DNA from: DATDRQ01 sp035291645
GTDB lineage: Bacteria; Chloroflexota; Anaerolineae; Anaerolineales; UBA4823
Assembly (NCBI GenBank): GCA_035291645.1
Contig: DATDRQ010000351.1
Coordinates: 1-6,674 of the forward strand
Reading direction: 5' to 3'
DNA length: 6,674 nucleotides
The translations under genes and the position numbers were made by a program. The notes under the pieces were generated by a model. It had not been told where the DNA came from and did not search any database. It saw only the letters and a list, made by a program, of their open reading frames with translations. Shown piece after piece: positions 1 to 4,913 of the stretch; the stretch's first letter is position 1; each line of letters starts with the position of its first letter.

Positions 1-81
1 AACATCGAGACCGTCACGGTGCGCCTGTGGGAGAACGAGATCGCCTGGGCGGAATACCGCCGGGCGGTGGGTGGGGCTTGA
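1..81 (+). CDS. C-terminus of a 6-pyruvoyl-tetrahydropterin synthase / QueD family protein (partial)
   Basis: Only the last 26 codons are present, ending at TGA 79-81; the start lies outside the window. The visible tail contains TVTVRLWENEIAWAEYRR, which resembles the V-x-V-W-E-x-P-T-S-W-A-E-Y tail of the PTPS/QueD family. In that family the Glu of this final strand binds the pterin or purine-derived substrate, and here it would be the E of WENE. Family members make 6-pyruvoyl- or 6-carboxy-tetrahydropterin from dihydroneopterin triphosphate. Which of these reactions applies cannot be decided, because the Zn-binding histidines and catalytic Cys are not in the window. The glycosyltransferase gene begins 21 nt downstream with no terminator between, so the two are probably co-transcribed. 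The call rests on a short motif only. Confidence 0.6.
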   Translation, partial: NIETVTVRLWENEIAWAEYRRAVGGA

Positions 82-102
82 AGCCCTGAGGTCGGGTACC
101 AG

Positions 103-1182
103 ATGCGCATCGGGCTGCTGATCTATGGCTCCCTGGAGACCCTCTCCGGGGGCTATTTGTTTGACCGGAAGCTGGTCGAGCACCTGCGCCGGCAGGGCGA
201 CCAGGTGGAGGTGATCGCGCTGCCCTGGCGGAACTACCTGCGCCATCTGGGCGATAACTTTTCTCCAGGATTAGCCGATCAGTTGAAAGCGTTGCGTGTA
301 GATATCCTGCTCCAGGACGAGCTCAACCATCCTTCCCTGTTCCGGCTCAACCAGGCGCTGCGCAGCAGGCGGCTCTACCCGCTGGTCAGCATCGTTCACC
401 ACCTGCGCTGCAGCGAGGCGCGCCCGGCCTGGCAAAATTGGATTTACGCCCGGATCGAGCGCCGCTACCTGAAGAGCGTGGACGGTTTCATTTTCAACAG
501 CCAGACGACGCGCCGGTCCGTGGAGGGATTGGCCGGGGGAAGCCGCCCTGGAGTGGTGGCTTATCCCGGCGGCGACCGGCTGGCGCCCGATATCACGGAC
601 GAACAGATCGCGGCCCGCGCCCGCCAGCCAGGACCGCTGCGGCTGCTGTTCCTCGGCAACCTGATCCCGCGCAAGGGATTGCACACCTTGCTGGAGGCGC
701 TCGCCCGGCTGCCCCCGGATTCCTGGCTTCTAGAGGTGATCGGCGGCTCGCATTTCGATCCTGGTTATGCCAGGGATATGCAGCGCAGGGCAGACCATGT
801 GGGTCTCGCCAGCCGGGTGCGTTTCCTGGGTACCCAGCTGGATGAAGCGCTGTCCCGACTGATGCGGGCCAGCCACGCGCTGGTGGTGCCCTCGTCCTAT
901 GAGGGCTACGGTATCGCTTACCTGGAGGGGATGGGCTTCGGACTGCCGGCGATCGCCGGGGCGGCTGGCGCGGCCGGGGAGATCGTCACGCCGGGCCAGG
1001 ATGGCTTCCTGGTCGAGCCGGGGGACGTCGATGAGCTGGCAGGCTGCCTGCGCCGGCTGGTGGAGGACCGGGAGCTGCTGCTAGCGCTCGGCCTGGGGGC
1101 GCGCCGGCGTTACCTGAGGCACCCCACCTGGGAAGAGAGCGGGGCGATGATCCGCACTTTCCTGGTATCCGGTAAAATGTAG
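103..1182 (+). CDS. GT4-family (GT-B fold) glycosyltransferase
   Basis: This 359-residue protein is a complete retaining glycosyltransferase of the GT4 type, probably cytosolic; I see no signal peptide or membrane segment. The N-terminal acceptor half begins MRIGLLIYGSLETLSGGY, with the glycine-rich loop around 15-17. The linker and start of the donor-binding half read LLFLGNLIPRKG (181-192), with the conserved Arg190-Lys191. The signature E-x7-E follows: Glu267 and Glu275 in EGYGIAYLE, with the downstream G-x-P-x-I-A segment. A typical C-terminal helix follows GFLVEPGDVDEL (301-312). A weak TGAGG ribosome site at 87-91 precedes the ATG by 11 nt. The gene sits 21 nt behind a QueD-like gene and ends at a putative terminator. 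Donor and acceptor cannot be read from the sequence. The neighbour suggests a pterin acceptor, while lipid or polysaccharide remain alternatives. Confidence 0.88.
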   Translation: MRIGLLIYGSLETLSGGYLFDRKLVEHLRRQGDQVEVIALPWRNYLRHLGDNFSPGLADQLKALRVDILLQDELNHPSLFRLNQALRSRRLYPLVSIVHHLRCSEARPAWQNWIYARIERRYLKSVDGFIFNSQTTRRSVEGLAGGSRPGVVAYPGGDRLAPDITDEQIAARARQPGPLRLLFLGNLIPRKGLHTLLEALARLPPDSWLLEVIGGSHFDPGYARDMQRRADHVGLASRVRFLGTQLDEALSRLMRASHALVVPSSYEGYGIAYLEGMGFGLPAIAGAAGAAGEIVTPGQDGFLVEPGDVDELAGCLRRLVEDRELLLALGLGARRRYLRHPTWEESGAMIRTFLVSGKM

Positions 1183-1186
1183 CTTA

Positions 1187-1206
1187 GCCCTTCATGGGCG
1201 TTTTTT
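1187..1206 (+). terminator. Short intrinsic terminator after the glycosyltransferase gene
   Basis: GCCC (1187-1190) pairs with GGGC (1196-1199) around the loop TTCAT, followed by G and six T (1201-1206). It starts 5 nt after the TAG of the glycosyltransferase gene, where a terminator is expected. The stem is only 4 bp, so termination may be partial and some read-through into the methyltransferase gene is likely. Confidence 0.5.
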
Positions 1207-1213
1207 GGTGGAG

Positions 1214-1249
1214 GCGGCGTCGAGCATAAGGCCTGAAGTTGCACGCCGC
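1214..1249 (+). promoter_or_regulatory. Stem-loop in the methyltransferase leader
   Basis: GCGGCGT (1214-1220) is perfectly complementary to ACGCCGC (1243-1249), giving a 7-bp stem with a 22-nt loop. It ends about 40 nt before the proposed ATC start and 25 nt before the ribosome site. No T-run follows, so it is not an intrinsic terminator. It could be a leader structure, or a chance pairing in GC-rich DNA. Confidence 0.3.
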
Positions 1250-1274
1250 TACAGAGTTGGCGAAATATTAAATC

Positions 1275-1281
1275 GGAGAGG
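1275..1281 (+). promoter_or_regulatory. Ribosome binding site that supports the ATC start at 1291
   Basis: GGAGAGG lies 9 nt before ATC 1291 and 6 nt before ACG 1288. It is the only good Shine-Dalgarno match between the upstream in-frame stop (TGA 1234-1236) and the first recognisable coding residues. It is what places the start near 1288-1291 rather than at the TTG at 1417. Confidence 0.6.
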
Positions 1282-1290
1282 CCTACCACG

Positions 1291-2229
1291 ATCCCCAGTA
1301 AGTATTCCTTCACCCGCTACCTGGCGGCCAAGCGAACCGTCGACGACCGCGCCCTGAACCAGCGGGTTTGGGAGCGGCTGGCCCAGCAGCTGGCGGCGCG
1401 CCGCCCGGATGCCCCCTTGCGGGTCCTGGAGGTCGGGGCCGGGATCGGCACGATGTTCGAGCGCCTGGCCGCGGCCGGATTGCTCGACCAGGCGCACTAC
1501 ACGGCGCTCGACCTGGAGCCGGGGAACATCGCCCTCGCCAGGCAGCGGCTGGTGAATTGGGGAGACGTTTGCGGGCTGAGAGTGGAAGAACTGGAGAGCG
1601 GGCTGGCCTTCACGGGAGGCGGGCGGGAGATGCGCCTGGAGCTGGAAGCGGTCGACGCCTTCGAATTCGCCCGGCGGGAAGCAGGGCGGCGGGAATGGGA
1701 TTTGCTGGTCGCCAACGCCTTCCTGGACCTGGTCGATGTTCCTGCCAGCCTGCCGCAGTTGTTCCGCCTGCTGGGGCGCAGCGGCCTGTTTTACTTCACG
1801 ATCAACTTCGACGGGCTCACCCTGCTTGAGCCAACGCTTGATCCGGCCTTCGACCGGCTGGTGGAGCAGGTCTACCACCTCACGATGGACGAACGTCTCA
1901 TCTCGGGCCGGTCCTCGGGGGACAGCCGCACCGGCAGGCGCCTTTTCGCGCAGCTGCGGGCGGTTGGGGCGGAGCTGCTGGAGGTGGGCAGCTCGGATTG
2001 GGTCGTCTTCCCGGGATCCGATGGGTACCCGGACGACGAGGCCTATTTCCTGCACTTCATCATCCAGACGATGTTCAATGCCCTGCGGGACCGTGCGGAG
2101 CTCGACCCGGAAAGGCTGGCCGACTGGGCGGCCCGCAGGCATGCGCAGGTGGAGCTCCGCGAGCTGGTCTACATCGCCCACCAGCTGGACTTCCTGGGGG
2201 TCAGGCCGGAGTACGTTTGGGGTATCTAA
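1291..2229 (+). CDS. Class I SAM-dependent methyltransferase with a probable non-canonical ATC start
   Basis: With the ATC start the product is 312 residues. Motif I is VLEVGAGIGTM (45-55). The acidic residue ending the second strand is Asp74 in YTALDLEPGN, and the strand-4 region reads WDLLVANAFLDLVD. These mark a Rossmann-fold methyltransferase, probably cytosolic. The next in-frame ordinary start, TTG 1417, would begin just two codons before motif I and delete the segment KYSFTRYLAAKRTVDDRA. That segment reads as genuine protein and is expected ahead of motif I. No ATG, GTG or TTG occurs in frame between the stop at 1234 and 1417. ATC 1291 has GGAGAGG 9 nt upstream; ACG 1288 and ATT 1267 are weaker options. 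The substrate is unknown; the nearby QueD-like and glycosyltransferase genes hint at a pterin-derived or glycosylated small molecule. A one-base sequencing error (ATG read as ATC) is possible. Confidence 0.82.
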   Translation: MPSKYSFTRYLAAKRTVDDRALNQRVWERLAQQLAARRPDAPLRVLEVGAGIGTMFERLAAAGLLDQAHYTALDLEPGNIALARQRLVNWGDVCGLRVEELESGLAFTGGGREMRLELEAVDAFEFARREAGRREWDLLVANAFLDLVDVPASLPQLFRLLGRSGLFYFTINFDGLTLLEPTLDPAFDRLVEQVYHLTMDERLISGRSSGDSRTGRRLFAQLRAVGAELLEVGSSDWVVFPGSDGYPDDEAYFLHFIIQTMFNALRDRAELDPERLADWAARRHAQVELRELVYIAHQLDFLGVRPEYVWGI

Positions 2230-2266
2230 ATAAGCGAAACAACCGAATTTCCTGATCCCCATAGGG

Positions 2267-2272
2267 TACAAT
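2267..2272 (+). promoter_or_regulatory. -10 box positioned for leaderless transcription of lspA
   Basis: TACAAT differs from consensus TATAAT at one base and ends 6 nt before the lspA ATG, so the predicted transcription start falls on or next to the A of the start codon. The bases before the ATG (CAAGGC) contain only AAGG ending one base from the ATG, too close to work as a Shine-Dalgarno site. No convincing -35 is seen 16-18 nt upstream. The arrangement fits a leaderless mRNA. Confidence 0.5.
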
Positions 2273-2278
2273 CAAGGC

Positions 2279-2845
2279 ATGTCAGACCGCGAAATGACTT
2301 CTAAAAGCTGGCAAATACAAGATTACCTGCCGCTGCTGGCCATCGCCGTGCCGATCATCCTGCTCGACCAGATCACCAAGGCAGTCGTGCGCGCCAACCT
2401 GGCGATCGGCGAGATGTGGGCGCCGTGGGACTGGCTGCTGCCTTACGCCCGCATCTTCCACGTCAAGAACACCGGGGCGGCTTTTGGCATGCTGCAGAGC
2501 TTCGGCGGCGTATTCATGATCCTGTCGGTGGTGGTGGCGATCGCCATCCTGTATTATTTCCCGCAGGTGCCGAAGGAGGACTGGCCGCTGCGGCTGGCGA
2601 TGGGGTTGCAGTTTGGCGGCGCGCTGGGCAACCTGATCGACCGGCTGACCATCGGCTGGGTGACCGACTTCCTCTCGGTGGGCACTTTTCCGGTCTTCAA
2701 TGTGGCGGATTCCTGCATTTCGATCGGGGTGGGCGTGCTGCTGCTGGGGATCTGGTTCAAAGAGCGGGATGACCGGGCGAAGAAAGATGTCCAAACAAAG
2801 GAGGGCGAATCCGAAGCGGTGCCGGAGGAGACCTGGAGTGAATGA
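2279..2845 (+). CDS. lspA: Lipoprotein signal peptidase II
   Basis: LspA is an inner-membrane aspartyl protease that removes the signal peptide from diacylglyceryl-modified prolipoproteins. The 188-residue product shows four hydrophobic segments, near residues 15-33, 74-94, 103-120 and 142-160. All family boxes are present: DQITK with Asp30 and Lys34; KNTGAAFG (63-70); GNLIDRL with catalytic Asp121; and FNVADSCISIG with catalytic Asp144. The charged tail from about residue 161 to 188, rich in Lys, Glu and Asp, extends beyond the last membrane helix and is probably cytoplasmic. The core is of ordinary length. The ATG at 2279 has no useful ribosome site and appears to be leaderless. The gene overlaps the RluD-family gene by 8 nt, a very common lspA-rluD arrangement in bacteria. 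Confidence 0.97.
   Translation: MSDREMTSKSWQIQDYLPLLAIAVPIILLDQITKAVVRANLAIGEMWAPWDWLLPYARIFHVKNTGAAFGMLQSFGGVFMILSVVVAIAILYYFPQVPKEDWPLRLAMGLQFGGALGNLIDRLTIGWVTDFLSVGTFPVFNVADSCISIGVGVLLLGIWFKERDDRAKKDVQTKEGESEAVPEETWSE
2824..2830 (+). promoter_or_regulatory. Ribosome binding site fixing the rluD start
   Basis: GGAGGAG inside the end of lspA precedes GTG 2838 by 7 nt. It selects this GTG over in-frame starts further inside lspA. Confidence 0.75.
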
Positions 2846-3764
2846 ACGCCTGGTCGAGACCACCTTCCAGCAGGAGGCCTCCCAGCGGTTGGACCTGTTC
2901 CTGACCGGCTTCCTGCCGGAATTCTCGCGGTCTCGGTTACAGGCGCTGATCAAGGACGGGCGGGTGAGCGTCGATGGGCTGCCGGCCCACAAATCCGGGA
3001 AGCTGCTCGAAAGAGGGGCGCGTGTACAGGTGCGCATCCCCCCGCCCACGCCCGGCGCCCTCATCCCGGAAGAAATCCCACTGGAAATTGTTTTTGAAAA
3101 TGAAGACCTGCTGGTGGTGAACAAACCAGCCGGGATGGTGGTGCATCCTGCGGCAGGGCACGCCAGCGGCACGCTGGCGCACGCCGCCCTGGCGCACGCG
3201 CCGGACATGCAGGGCATCGGCGGCGAGCAGCGCCCGGGGATCGTCCACCGCCTGGACAAGGACACCTCCGGTTTGATCCTGCTGGCGAAGAACGACGCCG
3301 CCCACCAATTCTTGCAGGAACAGTTCCGCGATCGCCGGGTGCACAAGACCTACCTGGCGCTGGTGGACGGCGCGCCGCCCACCCCGAGCGGGCGGGTGGA
3401 GGCGGCCATCGGGCGCGACCCGGCCCAGCGCAAGCGCATGGCCGTCCGCCCGCCGGGCAAGGGCCGGGCGGCTGCCAGCCAGTACCGCACCCTGGAGCGC
3501 TTCCCGGAGCACACCCTGTTGGAGGTGGAGCCGGTCACCGGGCGCACCCACCAGATCAGGCTGCACCTGGCCTTCCTGGGCTGTCCGGTGGTGGGGGACC
3601 GGGTCTACGGGCGGGCGCGGCCGACCCTGCCGATCAAGCGCCACTTCCTGCACGCTGCCCGGCTGGAAGTGCGCCTGCCGGGGGAGAGCGAGGCGCGCCT
3701 CTTCGAGGCGCCCCTGCCGGAGGAGCTGCGGCGGCTGCTGGAAGAGCTGCGGGCTGAGGGATAA
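2838..3764 (+). CDS. rluD: RluD-family 23S rRNA pseudouridine synthase
   Basis: This family isomerises uridine to pseudouridine in RNA; RluD itself acts on helix 69 of 23S rRNA. The 308-residue product has an N-terminal S4 RNA-binding domain (about 15-62; RLDLFLTGFLPEFSRSRLQ and the following GRVSVDG). The RluA-type catalytic domain follows: LLVVNKPAGMVVHP (91-104), GIVHRLDKDTSGLILLAK (134-151) with the catalytic Asp140, RTHQIRLHL (236-244), and GDRVYG (253-258). Length and domain order are normal for RluD/RluC. The GTG start lies 5 nt upstream of the lspA stop TGA (2843-2845) and is served by GGAGGAG at 2824-2830, so translation is probably coupled to lspA. Family membership is certain, but the exact target uridines are inferred. 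No clear terminator follows the TAA. Confidence 0.93.
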   Translation: MNERLVETTFQQEASQRLDLFLTGFLPEFSRSRLQALIKDGRVSVDGLPAHKSGKLLERGARVQVRIPPPTPGALIPEEIPLEIVFENEDLLVVNKPAGMVVHPAAGHASGTLAHAALAHAPDMQGIGGEQRPGIVHRLDKDTSGLILLAKNDAAHQFLQEQFRDRRVHKTYLALVDGAPPTPSGRVEAAIGRDPAQRKRMAVRPPGKGRAAASQYRTLERFPEHTLLEVEPVTGRTHQIRLHLAFLGCPVVGDRVYGRARPTLPIKRHFLHAARLEVRLPGESEARLFEAPLPEELRRLLEELRAEG

Positions 3765-3832
3765 ATTGCAGCAGATTGAGTCGAGGCTTTTGTCGAATGT
3801 CACTAAGATTTGAAGGAGCACACCCTAATTTG

Positions 3833-3907
3833 CCGATGAACGGGATGGTTCCCGCTTCGCCTGGGATTGAAATCCCAGCCTTCGAAGCCCATATCCGCTG
3901 AAGCAGG
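3833..3907. repeat. Cluster of three hairpins with TGAA loops spaced 31 nt apart
   Basis: Three stem-loops follow one another, each closed by a TGAA loop. They are CCG-aTGAA-CGG (3833-3843); CTGGGAT-TGAA-ATCCCAG (3861-3878, a perfect 7-bp stem); and CCGC-TGAA-GC(a)GG (3895-3907, one bulged A). The TGAA loops start at 3837, 3868 and 3899, exactly 31 nt apart each time. The middle hairpin is enclosed by a second perfect pairing, GCTTCG (3854-3859) with CGAAGC (3883-3888). CGGGA/TCCCG (3841-3854) offers an alternative hairpin. It lies in the 171-nt gap after rluD, in lower-GC DNA, with no T-run. The regular spacing and shared loop suggest a dispersed intergenic repeat of REP/MITE type, or a structured RNA. 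Copy number cannot be seen from one window. Confidence 0.55.
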
Positions 3908-3926
3908 CTATTTTATGGAATATTAA

Positions 3927-4007
3927 GAGGTCGTGATGCAATTCGTCGATTTGCGATCGGATAAGGTCACCCAGCCCAAGCCCGCCAGGCGCGTGGCGAT
4001 GGCGTGG
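3927..4007 (+). repeat. Diverged duplicate of the ltaE ribosome site and first codons
   Basis: This stretch aligns without gaps to 4905-4985 at the intact ltaE start, with about 14 mismatches over 81 bases (roughly 82 percent identity). The shared stretch runs from AGAGGTC, the ribosome site, through the ATG and on to GGCGATGGCG. Identity stops abruptly after GG at about 4007. The duplicate lies just upstream of the DapB-like gene, so the two copies flank it. Confidence 0.85.
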
Positions 4008-4037
4008 AATGAGTTAGTTTCCATATCTACCCGATGA
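3936..4037 (+). pseudogene. Truncated N-terminal remnant of threonine aldolase; 33-codon mini-ORF coupled to the DapB-like gene
   Basis: The frame starts at ATG 3936 with AAGAGG 5 nt upstream and begins MQFVDLRSDKVTQPKPARR. The intact aldolase begins MEFVDLRSDTVTQPTPAMR, and both continue with an A-M-A core. After Trp24 the remnant diverges from the aldolase, and it ends at TGA 4035-4037. Changes such as Thr to Lys (twice), Met to Arg and Glu to Val suggest decay rather than selection for aldolase function. No PLP-binding part is present, so it cannot be an enzyme. Its TGA overlaps the ATG of the DapB-like gene (ATGA, 4034-4037). The remnant may therefore still work as a leader cistron that delivers ribosomes to that gene. 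Confidence 0.8.
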
Positions 4038-4831
4038 CCATGCGAGTCTGCATCGCCGGCGCGACCGGGTGGGTCGGAAAGCCTCTCTGCCTCGCCGTAA
4101 GTCAGGCGCCTGATCTGAGTTTGGTAGGCGCCGTCTCCCGGTCGGCGGCTGGCAAATCTCTGAAGGAGATCCTGGGGGGCGCGGCCCCTGACCTCCGCAT
4201 CAGCCGATCGGTCGCGGAAGCCCTGCAAATCCCCACGGATGTGCTCGTGGAATATACCCACGCCAGCGCCGTCAAAGTACATGTGCTGACAGCCATCTCC
4301 AAAGGCGTGAATGTGGTCATCGGGACTTCCGGATTAACCAGCCAGGACTTTGCTGAGATCAACCTGGCTGCGATGCAAAATCGGGTGGGCGTCATTGCCG
4401 CCGGGAATTTTTCCATCACCGCGCTGCTTCTGCAGCGCTTCGCCTGCCAGGCAGCCAGATATCTCTCCCAATGGGAGATCATCGATTACGCTTCGGATGG
4501 AAAGGAAGATGCTCCCAGCGGGACGGCCCGCGAACTGGCCTTCCGGCTGGCGGAGATCGGGAAGCCAGAGATTACCATTCCGGTTGAAAAAACCGTTGGG
4601 GAGAGAGACAGCCGGGGGACGAACCTGGATGGGAGCCAGGTCCATTCCATTCGCCTTCCCGGTTATGTAATCAGTATCGAGGCTATCTTTGGGGGGACCG
4701 ACGAGCGACTGTCCATTCGCCACGACGCCGGGAACGGCACCGCCCCTTATATTCAAGGGACGCTTCTAGCCATTCGTAAAGTGCAGGCATATACCGGGCT
4801 GGTCAGGGGTTTGGATAGAATCTTGGATTAA
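4034..4831 (+). CDS. DapB-like dehydrogenase (4-hydroxy-tetrahydrodipicolinate reductase family) lacking the catalytic His
   Basis: The 265-residue product matches DapB in length and fold. It has an N-terminal NAD(P)-binding Rossmann domain with GATGWVG (9-15), VVIGTSGLT (94-102) where DapB has a GTTG motif, and GNFSITALLL (124-133). In the C-terminal domain are DAPSGTA (159-165), SIRLPGYVISIEAIFGG (205-221) and LSIRHDA (226-232). In DapB the signature is E-x-H-H-x-x-K-x-D-A-P-S-G-T. Here it reads D-Y-A-S-D-G-K-E-D-A-P-S-G-T, so both histidines are Ala153 and Ser154 while Lys157 is kept. The gene is therefore probably a paralogue using a different substrate or mechanism, not a proven lysine-pathway enzyme. 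No ribosome site precedes ATG 4034, and coupling from the ATGA overlap is likely. Sampled GC of about 55 percent is well below its neighbours and suggests transfer. A small hairpin with a TCCG loop (4841-4852) follows the stop but lacks a T-run. Confidence 0.85.
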   Translation: MTMRVCIAGATGWVGKPLCLAVSQAPDLSLVGAVSRSAAGKSLKEILGGAAPDLRISRSVAEALQIPTDVLVEYTHASAVKVHVLTAISKGVNVVIGTSGLTSQDFAEINLAAMQNRVGVIAAGNFSITALLLQRFACQAARYLSQWEIIDYASDGKEDAPSGTARELAFRLAEIGKPEITIPVEKTVGERDSRGTNLDGSQVHSIRLPGYVISIEAIFGGTDERLSIRHDAGNGTAPYIQGTLLAIRKVQAYTGLVRGLDRILD

Positions 4832-4902
4832 GTTGGGCTCGGTCTCCGGACCATACGTAAGGATTCGAAGACTTTTGCATCAAAAGAGCAAACCGGATCA
4901 TC

Positions 4903-4908
4903 GAGAGG
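4903..4908 (+). promoter_or_regulatory. Ribosome binding site fixing the ltaE start
   Basis: GAGAGG lies 5 nt before ATG 4914. The same AGAGG element and spacing are duplicated before the remnant at 3936, which supports this ATG over the in-frame TTG at 4833. No clear promoter is visible in the 82-nt gap after the DapB-like gene. Confidence 0.7.
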
Positions 4909-4913
4909 TCCAA

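Noticed and set aside
1417..2229. Methyltransferase starting at TTG 1417
   Set aside because: It would start two codons before the SAM-binding motif I, leaving no N-terminal helix, and there is no ribosome site just before it.
1249..2271. Long minus-strand open frame of 340 codons opposite the methyltransferase
   Set aside because: It mirrors a well-supported plus-strand gene in GC-rich DNA, is rich in Gln, Arg and Pro without family motifs, and spans two genes. It is a shadow frame, as are the other long minus frames opposite lspA, rluD, the DapB-like gene and ltaE.
2700..2837. Upstream in-frame extension of the pseudouridine synthase into lspA
   Set aside because: The extension is the lspA C-terminus read in another frame. 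GTG 2838 with GGAGGAG gives the expected S4-domain N-terminus.
3838..3856. Resemblance of GGGATGGTTCCCGC to a T-box antiterminator motif
   Set aside because: The match to the AGGGTGGNACCGCG core is poor, there is no room for a Stem I with a specifier loop, and no terminator follows.
3854..3888. CRISPR repeat or tRNA T-arm suggested by GGGATTGAAATCCC
   Set aside because: There is no second identical repeat or spacer pattern, and the loop does not fit the TTCRANY T-loop; no cloverleaf can be built around it.
3797..3901. 34-codon open frame containing SPGIEIPAFEAHIR
   Set aside because: It has no ribosome site before its ATG and runs through the hairpin repeat. The AAGGAG at 3813 lies inside the frame. 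The peptide is most simply a translation of the repeat.
4841..4852. Terminator after the DapB-like gene (GGTC-TCCG-GACC)
   Set aside because: The stem has 4 bp with a stable UNCG-type loop but no T-run follows, so it is not called as a terminator.
4833..4913. Upstream in-frame extension of threonine aldolase from TTG 4833
   Set aside because: The family N-terminus begins at MEFVDLRSDT, a ribosome site precedes ATG 4914, and the duplicated copy shares this ATG and not the extension.
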